Of a stretch of 64,000 nt of DNA, positions 35,722-46,695 are shown one piece after another. Position 1 is the stretch's first letter. The number at the start of each line of letters is the position of its first letter. The notes beneath the pieces were generated by a model. The model did not search any database. It was given only the letters and a program-made list of their open reading frames with translations, and had not been told where the DNA came from. Where the stretch lies: the NCBI GenBank assembly GCA_021613375.1, contig CM038702.1, forward strand, positions 21,166,349 to 21,230,348, read 5' to 3'. A program made the position numbers and the translations under genes. Source of the DNA: Megaleporinus macrocephalus (taxonomy: Eukaryota > Chordata > Actinopteri > Characiformes > Anostomidae).

Positions 35722-36734
35722 CAAAACAATCCACAGGTTACTCGGTTAGAAATATAATCGAATGTGACAAACATAACTGAGTGTGACAGCCATAGCTAAC
35801 TGCTGAAAGAGTGTTATGGCATGTCACACTTCTTTGGAAAGCTCTTTTTTTTATCAAATATGTCTTTCTTTCTCTTTTGTCTGCTCAGTAATAACACACT
35901 GGTTTAGTCTGGAGTCATGCAGTGGCAAGAGCACAAAGCAAGCTCACACAGTAGCAATCCATCATGCATGCAAGTGGCAGGGATTTCTTCGCCCTCAATA
36001 GGGTTCATTCAGATGGTTATGGAGCACCCTCGACAGAGATTTACACTGGCTTTACAGCCATATTTACCAACGGCAGGAGCTGCTTGGCAGGCACCGACAA
36101 AAGAACCAGTAACGAGTAACCAAACAGCGCGGCCTGGCTCACAAGCTACCTCAACAGGGCCCTCGAGACACACTCTCAGAGTTTTCTTCATTAATTTTGA
36201 GTTTAGCATAATCTCCTCGATGGTGATGTCACCCGACCTCGTTGTGGAGGGAAATGCTGTGGAGGACTGTAAAGCTCTCTGGTTACTGGTTACAACACAG
36301 ACGAGTCACACAGTCTCTTTGTTTTGGGGAAGATTTATTAGGACAGCGGAGACATCGGGGGAAGCTTGTGGTTTAAAACAGGCAGAGGAAGCTCAGAAGC
36401 GTGCATTTTTGGCATGCTTATATGTAATTCCCCTTATACGGAAGTGCCTTTGTGTATGTGTCTTTGAGGGTGGGCAATGCGATGATATGTGATTGCTAAA
36501 GGGACAATTTACGTCAAGAATACGCTCTGAGCACAGTGACTATTGTCATACTTAAAGAACACTGACCAGCTGCAGGTGCCATTAAAAGCAGAGGATGATT
36601 AGATCTGTTGAATTCAATTCAGTGTAGTTTGTTAGTAGTGGGCAATTCCTGATGGCTCTCTCCATCAGCTGTATTAGATAACAACACAGCCTCGGGACCT
36701 GGACCTTGCAACACGCAACCTCTCATTTAATAAT

Positions 36735-37262
36735 AATTAAAATATGTTACACTTATACAGCGCCTTTTACATACCCAAGGACACTTCACAATTTAAGAGA
36801 GAAAAAAAAGAAATAATAATAATAATATATCAAAGAAAATTAAAATATCTAGAGAAAAGGTTTTTAGCTGTGATTTGAAGATAGTAAGAGAGGAAGAGGA
36901 GCAATAGAAGAAGGTAGGGAGTTCCAAAGAGTTGGGGCAGGAAGACCTGCCACCCATAAAGGAAGGCCTAAATCTGGATACAGCCAGATGACCAGAATCA
37001 GAAGACCTTAGACTGCACTATAGAACGTAAGGATGAAGAAGAGCAGACAGATAGGTGGGTGAAGGCCATGCAAAGCTTTAAAGGTCAACAGCAGGACTTT
37101 CTAGTGCATGCGTTCTGTAACTAGTAGCCAGTAAAGCTGATGGAAGACAGGGGTGATGTGGGCAGATATTTTAGTAGCTGCGTTTTGAATGTACTGAAGA
37201 GGGCAAAGAGTTTTAGTTTCTATGGTAAACCATAGAACAGAACATTTGGTACTGATAGCCTA
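36735..37262. repeat. retroposon-like dispersed repeat
   Basis: It begins near ttatacagcgccttttacat and cccaaggacacttcac, wording I associate with a repeat widespread in fish genomes, and continues through gggagttccaaagagttggg and ggtgatgtgggcagatattt. The frame is broken by many stops. The family is not named with confidence. Confidence 0.5.
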
Positions 37263-37959
37263 AAAGATTAAGAAGTTTAATATTTCCGTATTTCCGTAAT
37301 TACCCCACTCTAGTCATCGACGTAAGCATAGAAATCAACAAAGTTTGCTGGTGCATCAGCCCTCCAGTAGCTGAACTGAACACCCCAGCTGCTGTTTTAC
37401 AGTGCAGATGTAGCTGTTTCCGCTGACCAGTGTAAGTGTGGAGGTGTGGATATTCAACACTCATAAAGACTAAATAACTGCTCAGCCTCCTGTCTCATAA
37501 AAACACACCCAGCGGGATCACACTACACCTGTGAGCTGAAACACAGCCGTGCAGCACATCCATTACCAACCTGCGACGCTCAGTTAATAATAATTTCACA
37601 GAAAAAACAAGTTTTCCACTTCCTCAAACGTACTTCACCCAAAATGAGCTTCTCAAGTTTTTAAGCTGTAATGCATGTAATGGAAGCTGATATCCCAACG
37701 TATGACAACTGCTGTCCATAAAAATGGACAACAGTATTAAAAGCAGCAGTAGTAGTCATATTAAAGCCATATTGATCTCCACATTTATTCATTATTATAG
37801 ATTACACAATGCTGCTTAGCTGACTGAATATATTTGAGGTGAGGAGAAAGTTGTGTAAACACTAGGGTAGCCAACTGTTCACAGCTGGACCAGCAAAAAG
37901 GTCACGTATGATGATTCGGCACAAACAAGCTGTACTACAAAATCACTTCGGAGACGCAC

Positions 37960-38075
37960 CTGCTGAGAAGGTGAGCTGAATCTGCTCATCGATGATCTCC
38001 ACAGCGATGAAGTCGTGCTTCTCGTTAAAGCGGCCGTTGTAAAGCAGGAGGGCGTTTCTCTCACGTGTAGCGAAC
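37960..38075 (-). CDS. celsr1: celsr1 exon: laminin G 1, second segment
   Basis: This 116-nt exon has acceptor gaattctccag and donor gtgcgt. The first base completes the Met codon of the preceding exon. It encodes FATRERNALLLYNGRFNEKH followed by DFIAVEIIDEQIQLTFSAG, the typical LamG pattern of alternating beta strands with a LLLYNG core and an aliphatic QLTFSAG strand. It ends after one base of a Gly codon, which the next exon completes. Nothing is degraded, and sequence and phase agree with an intact CELSR ectodomain. Confidence 0.94.
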
Positions 38076-39691
38076 CTGGAGAATTCAATCAGAACAACAG
38101 ATGAAGCAACCAGATAACCTCTAACTTCAGCTTCTGTATTTTTATAAATGGAATTTTCCATGAATGTTTCTCATTTGATGTAAACATTTTTTTTTTTTAA
38201 GTATTTTTATTTAACAGTTTGAAAGAACCAGCTGTCCTTTACACTACATACACCTTTCATGAGTGACAGCCCAAAACTGTGTGGCATACAATCTTGTGAT
38301 GCTTTTCCTTCTGGTGGCTTTTACCTGTTGCCTGCAAATTTCCAAAGTAATCTCAATACTACCAGCACACTGTATTCACTTATGATGTGTAGGCGGTTAT
38401 GGTAGTAAAACTATTATTAAATTGTGTATGTAAGTTTTTTGGTGTGATGGCAATGCTTAGGTATCCATACACTCCTATCTCTGGAATGTCTACTGAGAAT
38501 ATCTTATCCTGTGCTGATCAGCCATAAACACTACAGACATCCTGTGTTAAAGTTACTGTACCCCACCTCCTTGTGCAAAACTAATTACGTCTAACGATCA
38601 GGGAGTTTTGCTGTGCTGCTATCGACCTGCTCCTTAGCGGCTTGGACAGGGATACGGGTTGCTTCTGGACAATGTCCATATTTAAAATGGCTATACAAAT
38701 AAATCTAAATCTATAACACCAACAACATTCCTTTCCCAACAATAAGCAATTCTGATAACAGAAAAGAAACAAACGCAGTCAAGTGGGCTGAGCTGAGCTT
38801 TAAAACAAAAGACCCGCTCTATCAACTTTTTAAGCAAGGTGATAAAACGCAGTTGAGGAGTAAGACAGGAGGCGAGGAGGAAGCCGAGGGAGGAAGTGAG
38901 CGTAAGGCCAATGGTCCTGAGACAGGAAGTGGCTCCTCTGGCATGGGCGGCTCTCCTCCTGACCGTGGCGGAGAGGGCAGTGGAGTCAGGGCGCAGCTGC
39001 CAGAGGAGGCGCTCTACAGGAAGACCCGGTCGCCCAAGCAAAACACTGATACGCTCTCTCTACACGGACCCCATCCTGTTTTCAGCCACCGCGGGGGAAC
39101 CCACATATTTCTCGGCTGACCCTCTCTGGACGTTTATTACGCTGGATACGCTACCTCTGACTTAAAAGGAACTCCACTTAGTCAGGAGAAGGCTAAGATA
39201 AACAGACAAATGAATCACGGCGTTGTTCTGCCTCAAGAACCGAGCCAACAACTGACAGTCTGACAAATGCAGACATTCTTTATCATGCTGTCTAGCTCAG
39301 AGTTTGAAATTCAGCAAACTGAACAAACGAGACGAACCTCCGTCCCACAAAGCATGCTGTTGTTTTTTGCTATTTGTGCGACTTCATTCTTCCATGAAAT
39401 AGTTTCAATGCCAGCAATAGATGAGGCAGAAACAAGGGCTGGGCTGATTCTAAGTACTTGTGTTGAACTTGCCTTGCGCTTGTAACATAACTATTCAGTC
39501 CAATTATAAGTTTTCTCTTCTTCTGATATTAATACACTTAAATGATGAGCTTACAAAACTGCACTGTCCATTCACTGGCCACTCAATCTGGAGTATCTCT
39601 GAGGACTTGCTGAGGTGAGTGTGATTTTAAGCCCCTGTGTGTTTTTTTGAGCGTGGACTAAAACATGGCAGACCCATTCTCCAGTACTCAC
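38076..39691 (-). other. 1.6-kb celsr1 intron with GC-rich segment
   Basis: It is ordinary AT-rich sequence except 38850-39165, where GC rises and three frames are open at once (87 or more codons each). I found no exon with matching phase there. Confidence 0.75.
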
Positions 39692-39914
39692 ATGAGGGAG
39701 ATGGTGAAGTGGAACCTCTGCCTCAGGCCTCTGAAGGTGATGAAGGACTGGCCAGGGAAGCTGCGCGTGGTCATCTCGCAGTAGGGCTTCTCGTACTCTC
39801 CTGAAGGGCACTGGCAGATAAAGCCTCCCACCAGCAGGTCCACACACTTCCCTCCGTTCTTACACACACCTGGGACGCAGCGGCCTGAGCGGGCGTTCAC
39901 CTCGCAGTGCTCAC
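39692..39914 (-). CDS. celsr1: celsr1 exon: end of EGF2, EGF3, start of laminin G 1
   Basis: This 223-nt exon has acceptor tttaatccag and donor gtgagt. Joined to the previous exon it restores a Gly codon and reads GEHCEVNARSGRC, closing EGF2. EGF3 follows (CVPGVCKNGGKCVDLLVGG, then CQCPSGEYEKPYC). The last ~24 residues open the first laminin-G domain (TTRSFPGQSFITFRGLRQRF, then HFTISLM). The final Met codon is split across the intron as AT|G; the human family members I remember have Thr here. The exon-intron phase (2 bases in, 2 bases out) matches both neighbours exactly. EGF and LamG domains of CELSR proteins are extracellular; their ligands are poorly known. Confidence 0.95.
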
Positions 39915-40465
39915 CTGGATTAAAGCAGGTACGGTTAGATACTGACAGAGCCAACAAACACAAACATAGAATCACAAGCTAACCTTTTTTTGGAACTAAC
40001 AAAGTATGTATGTTCTAAATGTTGCTGCTTCTTTGTAAGCAGTGATGGTGAATAAGTTACTTAATTACTTAATTAAATTACTTAAATACTTAATTAGTTT
40101 TTTACTCTAGACGTGCATTAAATTCAAAGCTTTGACTGAGCCTATTTCTTTAATTCAGGCACTATGTGCTATGCTCTTACTCTACATCCTACATATTTAG
40201 GGTACAAACACATGGCAAAGGAAAAACATCTCACATCCAGTAAATATATCTAATATTTGTCACTAAGACACTGTTGTAATAACACTATAAGATTACAGTA
40301 CTTGTTACAATGTTTTAACTTTTATGTGTAGCTGTCAGAACATGGTTCAACATAATGCATGAAAATAATATATTTGAAATAATAATTATTAGCCAATGGA
40401 ACTAAACAACTTCAATAAATAAAATGAATTTAAATAAAACACAGAAATAAGTTATATCTTATTAC

Positions 40466-40783
40466 CTTCTACAGGGGTTGCCACAGCGATCACATACAAG
40501 ATTTGGCTAAGTGTTTTACGTCGGATACCCTTGCTGACACAACTCTCGTCACGTACCCGCGCTTGGGACAATACACACTCACACCTACAAGCAATTTAGA
40601 GTGACCAATCAGTCTAGCACGCATGGGTTTGGGCTGTGGGAGGAAACCGGAGTACCCATAGGAAACCCACTCAAGCACAGGGAGAACATACACACTCCAC
40701 ACAGAATGGCCCGGATCGGGAATCCAACCCGGATCATCTTGCTGTGAGGCAACAGTGCTGACCACTACACCAACGTGCCGCCC
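40466..40783. repeat. fish-wide dispersed repeat
   Basis: Contains aggggttgccacagcgatca, caatttagagtgaccaatca, gtgggaggaaaccggagtac, gagaacatacacactccaca and gaggcaacagtgctgaccac in order. I recognise this string of words as a very common teleost interspersed repeat, but cannot name its class with certainty. Confidence 0.65.
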
Positions 40784-42109
40784 ATAGAAATAAATTAAAT
40801 AACTAAATAATATTCTAACAACAATGTTATAAAAACAATAGTTACATGGGCTACATTTAATATGATTAGAGTTTTTTTCTAGACCCAGGACTGCCTGCTC
40901 TGTGAGTTTGCTATGTCTGGTAAGTTTTCAAGCCTGGGAGCTGAGAACTGATCTCTGTCCATGCTACATGTGCGGCTAGGTGAAGGAAACAGAGAATATA
41001 TGAAGTCAGTGTCTACTATTTTGCAAACCTGAGGGCAGAAAACAGTAGGCAGAGGGCAGTGACTAATGGAATTGCACAGTTGATCCATGGTTCAGATGAA
41101 ATTCTTGTATTTAAAGTAAACAAGTGATGGGTGTAAGTATTCAAGACTAGTGTGAAAGCGACTGATGCTAGGGATGAAAGATTTTAGGGCACTATCGGTG
41201 TGCAAGGGTTAGCGTTTCTCATCAGTTTTAATGTATCATCCAGGTGTCATGACTGTACACTACGTCTCATTGCGTGTGGCTGGTATGGAAGTTCTCAAGT
41301 GTCAGCTTCAGTTCTCCTGACAGGTCTATCTTCTGTGGCTCCAGTCTTGCCAGCAGATGGACTTCCAGCCTCACAGAGTTATGTATCAACAATTATCCTG
41401 ACAAGAATCTGGACAGGGGCAGGTATGCGTGGAGAGGAGGGACAGGATGGCCGCTGGTAATGATCCGGGCTTTCCTCGGGATAATCCTCTTTCTCTGTGG
41501 GAATTAGACGGATCCATTTCCCCCTAATGTGAGAAAGCGAGAGCGCGGGAGACATGGAGCGTCCTGTCTGTCAACGGTGCTATAATGACCACCGAGTATC
41601 TGGAGTTGACCTTCAAAGCACAGGGTGCGATTAGAGCGAGGAGGAGGAGATGATTAGATGGTAATTGTCCTTGATAAGGAAGTGAGGAGGAGGTGGACAG
41701 GGGGAGGAGAGTGAGTGACCCTCGTATCGGATACTCATAAGAGATGCTTTATTCACCTCTGAGCCATGAGGGAGCCTAGTGTCTGGAGGAAACGGATAAG
41801 GAACTTGGGGGAAGACAGAAAATCTTGCTCCAGGAGGTAAATCGAACTGTGATACTTAATTAAACTCCAGATAATTTGTTTTTCTTGGAGATCACTATTT
41901 GTGAGTTTGTATATATCTGTACTGGTCTAGGCACTTCCTGTCTAGTACCCAAATCTGTGGATGGTTCTGAAATAACCCCCTTATACATTAAGTTTCCAAC
42001 CCTAGTCCTACAGTCCCCACATCCTGCATACCATCGTTGTCCAAACAATGTTTAGCGATTCTCAGTTTTACATTATTCAAGCACAACTGCCTCCTTTACA
42101 TTTTGAGAA

Positions 42110-42200
42110 CATTTATTGATGATTGGACCAATAGAAATGCTTCAGATTTGATTTGAATACAATCTGTTTACACTTAAACATCTCCTGTAAAGTTACTGTT
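42110..42200 (-). repeat. ~100-bp dispersed repeat, partial reversed copy
   Basis: It has gattggaccaatagaaatgc and ctcctgtaaagttactgttt, matching the reverse of the copies at 2503, 52818 and 62221. It is shorter and more diverged. Confidence 0.5.
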
Positions 42201-42439
42201 TGGGAGATAAATGTTAATATTTAGATTTTTAACTTTCATATACATGATCAATCACTTAGCAAGCTCTTTCTGGTTTAGGACCGGAGCTGTAGAACACTGC
42301 GTTGGACTGACAGGCCCAGGGCTACTTTGCAGCAGCAGTCCTTACAAAACAGCACCTGATTAGGGCTGCAATGATTAGTCAATTAGTCAATTATAAACAA
42401 GGCCTTACAGTAACTATATGTAAATGAAGCATATGCTGG

Positions 42440-42470
42440 TACAGTACAGTACAGTACAGTACAGTACAGT
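42440..42470. repeat. (ACAGT)n pentanucleotide repeat
   Basis: About six tandem ACAGT units. Confidence 0.9.
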
Positions 42471-43253
42471 AACATTACCATCACATAATCATTTTGAAAC
42501 ACACATTAAATGCATTCATTAATGTGTAATGTGTGTATAATAGAATACATTTTTGGTGTATACTTCATAATATGATCACTAAAACATTGATATATATATA
42601 TATTAATTTCATGAAACAAACATGACACTAAACACATGAACACATGCTAATCCGAAGATATCCAAGTTGCATCAGCTTTTGCTAATTCACAAGAGTTCAC
42701 TAATATGAACTGTTCACAAATATAGTATAAATGTTTTATGAACATATATTTACCAATATTCTATTCTATTCTATTTACTAATTATATTTTATATTTGGTA
42801 ACTGCAATGTTCAATGTGTTCAATGCCCAGTGACACAAACACAAAAAAATGTTTGTTCGGTGATTGTGTGAGAGGGTGGGGTTAACAGTAACGTTCTGGG
42901 CAGCGCTGTTCTATGGTGTTTGCATTATTGTCATTCAGACAGATTGTGTAGGGTTTGCATTGGTTCATTGTTGTGTCAAAGAAATCATGTGTTTCAGAGA
43001 GGAAACTCAGAAAAACAATACTTGATAAGTGCATTTCTACCCTACAGAAACTAGCAACTCAAAGCAAAAGCTTGAGCTACCCTTAGACCAATGGCCTTTT
43101 GAAGAAAGTAATATCTCCAGAGGTTCCCACAACTCTGGACTGTCACTTTCAGTGCTTTCTTTTTTCTCCCAGATATTTAATAGAATTTTAGAGATACTGT
43201 GCTAATGTACGATGGTCTAAATGGCTGTGTCTCAAATGCATCTGCAAACTCAC

Positions 43254-43892
43254 CAGTGAAGTCCTCCAGACACTCGCAGGTGTATCCGCCCTCCCGGCTC
43301 CTGCAGCGGCCGTTGTTGCGGCAAGGCCCTGAGTAGCAAAGGTCGATCTCTGTCTCGCAGTAGTCTCCGGTGAACCCGGCAGGGCAGCGGCAGCGCAGCC
43401 CATTGATGGGGTGGATGGGCCTGAAGAGGACGGTGTTCGAGGCGATGAATGGCGGAGAGCTGTCGAACTTCAGCACGGACACGCACTTCATGTAGTTCTC
43501 GCAGGGTTCCCGCAGGCAGATGTTGTCGTCGAAGGGCAGCACGCTCTGGCTGGAGATGTGTCTCAGCAGGGTTCGGTTCAGGTAGATCTGTTCCTGCAGT
43601 TCCTCGGAGGGGAAGAAGCGTCCCGGGGCGCCGCCGGGCAGCAGGGCCGAGAAAGTGACGTTGAGGATGGTGCCGCCCACGTCGCTGTCGTTCTGCACGT
43701 TGAAGATGAAGACGCCCTCGCGGCTGGTGGACAGCACGGCTGCCACGCCCTCGGCGAACAAACCCAGCAGCGGCGAGAGGAAGCGCTCCTGGGACATGTT
43801 CTCCAGCCGCACCGTGATGCTGTTGGTCAGCATGTCGTCTGTGATGATGGTGACGCGGAGCGTGCAGAGTGCAGTCACACGGTGGAGGCCAT
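43254..43892 (-). CDS. celsr1: celsr1 exon: post-cadherin region, EGF1 and most of EGF2
   Basis: This 639-nt exon is the most 5' exon of the gene in the window. It begins with two bases completing a codon (acceptor tttctttag) and ends after one base of a Gly codon (donor gtgagt). The first ~125 residues are the globular region after the last cadherin repeat, with the family stretches RVTIITDDMLTNSITVRLEN and FDDNICLREPCENYMKCVSV. EGF1 follows with six cysteines and a long insert between Cys3 and Cys4, ending CRCPAGFTGDYC. EGF2 starts at EIDLCYSGPC and is completed in the next exon. Four N-glycosylation sequons are visible (NMS, NDS, NVT, NRT). The exon is strikingly GC-rich against its introns. 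The cadherin-repeat exon is not found between here and 64000, so it must lie further upstream. Confidence 0.95.
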
Positions 43893-44057
43893 CTAAAGAA
43901 AGAATTGATAAAAATCACAACTGTGGTTAAACATTCAGAGACCTGCATGGGTCTAACTTTCGTCTACAACTTACTTATATGGGTTATGTGAGGCTTAAAC
44001 ACAGCTTACTATGTTGGTTCTTACACTATAACACTATGTTATTTATAAGAATTGAGT

Positions 44058-44102
<45 letters not shown>
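44058..44102. repeat. (CA)n(TA)n microsatellite
   Basis: This is a CA run followed directly by a TA run. Confidence 0.95.
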
Positions 44103-44103
<1 letters not shown>

Positions 44104-44989
44104 GTGAACTCTAAGACAACATCATTTCTCCTTCCTCACAACAATAATGACATGGTTAGACGTGACAGTAGTACAGGAGTGGAGAGGTTGCCTTTGAGGA
44201 GCCTGCATAAAGCCAGCAATCATGATAATGAGCCTGGAACATACCATGAGACCAAGAAATGATGGGGAACAACCAGGAACGAGGGCTCCACCCCTCTCTA
44301 TTGTTTCAGTTAAACCCCTCCAACACTACCTTGTCTCTTGTACCTTGTAACTGCTCTATTAATGTCTAAAGCTTGTATGTATCAGTATGTAAGCATGTCT
44401 CCATGCTGTTTTCCTGGCCAACACCTCACAACAACAAGACCTGGAACAGCAGGCTGGATCTTGTCTTTACACTCTGCCAGAATTCCTGCTCTGCAGAGGC
44501 TTAGTGGCCTGACTGTGTTTTTTTTGATGCAACATCAGAGAGTGGAACTGTATTAGCCAGGTGTGTTAGCCAGGAGGTCTACTTCTGATCCCACTTCACA
44601 CTGTCCTCTTCAAACTGAATGAATCTAACGTTTCACAGTGGAACATTAAACACACAGGCCTGCTGAGAAGCTGTAGATATTACTCAGGCTGAAACCGAAA
44701 GCTTTATATCACGGACTTACAGGCTGTTCGGTTCTGGCAAAGGAACAACTGTGGAACAGGTGGTGTATCTAATTAATATCCTTAGCACAACAATGCAGCT
44801 TTAAAAACCTTTCAAACACAGAGGAGTCAGGTTTCAGGTTACGTAGCACTGACATATCTCACAGTCATAAAGCACAGGGAGCTGGGGGGAAAGCTGTCAC
44901 TGCCAGTAAAAGGACTCCTTCAGCACGGTGTGCCATTTCATTTAGAGCAAGTTACTGTGTTTCTGCATACAAGACTCAAAAAGGATCAT

Positions 44990-46610
44990 CACAAATCCCA
45001 AAAAAGGCCTTTCCATCCAGATCAGCGTTTTAAGATCATATCAAATTTAATTCAGTATCTGAATATTAGATTTCAAAATAAATAAAAAAAATACATTTTA
45101 AATTCCAAAACTAACTGTACACTGTAAGCATTTCTTAATCATTAACTATACACTGTAAGCATTTCTTAATCATTTTCAGTGCCTGCAAATAAGACACTAG
45201 AAACAAGCAACCCAAATTTCAAGAAAATGATCCCAAATTCCAAAATAAATCTCAAATTCTACAAAAACGTCCTAAATCCCCCCCCTCCCAAAAAAAGGCA
45301 TTTCTGATTTTTTAGCACCTTTCTTGAAGTTTTGTGGATCCTTTAGGCTTTTTATGATTTTGCAATTGAAACCCTTGTACAAACAAAAAATGGGATAGCA
45401 AAAATATTCCAAATCCCAAAAACATTCCAAATTCTGCAAAGGCCCCCAATTTCTGACATTTAAGGATTTGTGATCACCTTTCTAGGAATCTTGTACAGAA
45501 ATCTGTCATTCAAAACTTTAAATTTAAATGTAAAAAAAACCCCAAATATTTCAAGAAAATTCTTATTTTTTTACTACTTCAGGACATCATTTCACAGAAG
45601 TAACAAAGAAACTATAGAGGGTTGATCTCTTAGACGGCTATTGCCTCTGCACTGTTGACAGAGACCTTGTGTGTGCTCAGCGTGGCTAATCAGCAAATAA
45701 TGACTCGTTAGATCACTATCAAATGCCTCTGTATGCATGTGTGCCTCTATAACAGTATTTGATTTAGATTTACAATGGCTGTGTGGGGTCTGAACACAGC
45801 GCCATTCTCTAGCTCCTTTTCTGAGCGAAGGACGGCAGCAGGTGTGAGCGTGATGTGCTGAGAGGAGAAGAGTCCATGAGTCTCACTGGAGGTGAGAGGT
45901 AAAACAGGGGTGAGAGAGAGAGACAGTGTCAGTTACAGTCACCGCTTCCCACCTGCTGTTGTGTACAGCTATAGCACTGTTATTCCACATGCTGCTGCAG
46001 ATTAGACAGCTGATATACTACATACACACAAACACACACACACACACATATACACACAATCCAAAAACGCCCAACCCTCTATGTCCTTAATGCACTTTAA
46101 TCAATGCAGTACCAACAAACTCAGCATCGTAATCAGTGTAAGATAAATAAACTCCACAACTACATACACACAATTTCCAAAAACACTCACCTGCCAACTG
46201 TCCCACACTCACTATGACCTCTAAAGGGTCCCCAGTTCTTGCATTTCTCTACCACAAACAGTTCTAATTTATATTTACATATTTTTAGCCTCTTTTTAAT
46301 CACTCACAATTAAAAAAATCTGTTTTGTAATTGTGACTCTATAATTGAGCCCCGCTGGCCTTGGCCCACCCACTTCTGTCACTGGCTAAACCCAAACTGA
46401 CAGCTCACAATTTACTCTCAAACGGAAATGCACACACTAAAGGCGACATACAAACAATTCCATTTTTAACATGGACCAAAACACCAATTTAGCCAATGTA
46501 TATCGATATATGACCAAAATTCCCAAACCCAACAATATTAAAAAAAAATCCCAAGAATACACAACTTGACATTTAAGTACTTGTGATTAACCTTTTTTGA
46601 ATTTTATAAT
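44990..46610. repeat. degenerate AAATCCC/CAAATTCC repeat field
   Basis: Words such as tcccaaattccaaaa recur irregularly, and a longer module with atttaaggatttgtgatcac recurs in altered form near 45305, 45460 and 46570. A 32-bp direct duplication (cactgtaagcatttcttaat...) lies at about 45120-45176. Its origin is unknown. Confidence 0.45.
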
Positions 46611-46695
46611 ATATTTATATATATACTGCAGGATATCCACACTGACATGTGAATGATGCTTAGCAAACACACTAGTCATGATTATATTTCTTATA

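Larger units (their letters stand above)
35106..37959 (-). other. 2.9-kb celsr1 intron
   Basis: It contains a Tc1-derived fragment (35338-35563), TA tracts with a perfect palindrome (35565-35721), a long + strand ORF of uncertain meaning (35917-36492) and a retroposon-like repeat (36735-37262). Bases 35191-35250 resemble a fish-wide repeat with cacaaagggccggtgcagct. Confidence 0.75.
39915..43253 (-). other. 3.3-kb celsr1 intron
   Basis: It contains a dispersed repeat (40466-40783), a partial copy of the ~100-bp repeat (42110-42200) and an (ACAGT)n run (42440-42470). 41.2-41.8 kb is locally GC- and purine-rich without a recognisable exon. Confidence 0.75.
1498..43892 (-). other. celsr1: celsr1-like gene, internal part (12 exons plus one candidate exon)
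   Basis: This is the span of one multi-exon gene, read from high to low coordinates. CELSR proteins are adhesion GPCRs with nine cadherin repeats, EGF-like and laminin-G domains, a GAIN domain and seven membrane helices; CELSR1 acts in planar cell polarity at cell junctions. Only the EGF/LamG part is in the window. All exon phases agree across eleven introns and every intron is GT-AG. The joined coding length is 2305 nt without the candidate exon. Intron sizes range from 81 nt to about 24 kb (18.3 and 5.5 kb if the candidate exon at 29450-29530 is used). The CELSR1 assignment rests on wording such as PNIGRLGIPHGPSGEK and NYSCAAQGTQTG, which I remember as closer to CELSR1 than to CELSR2 or CELSR3. 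Both ends of the gene are missing. Confidence 0.93.

Noticed and set aside
43411..43896. 161-residue + strand ORF and overlapping frames over the large exon
   Set aside because: These are shadows of the GC-rich celsr1 exon on the opposite strand; only the celsr1 frame has domain content and matching splice phases.
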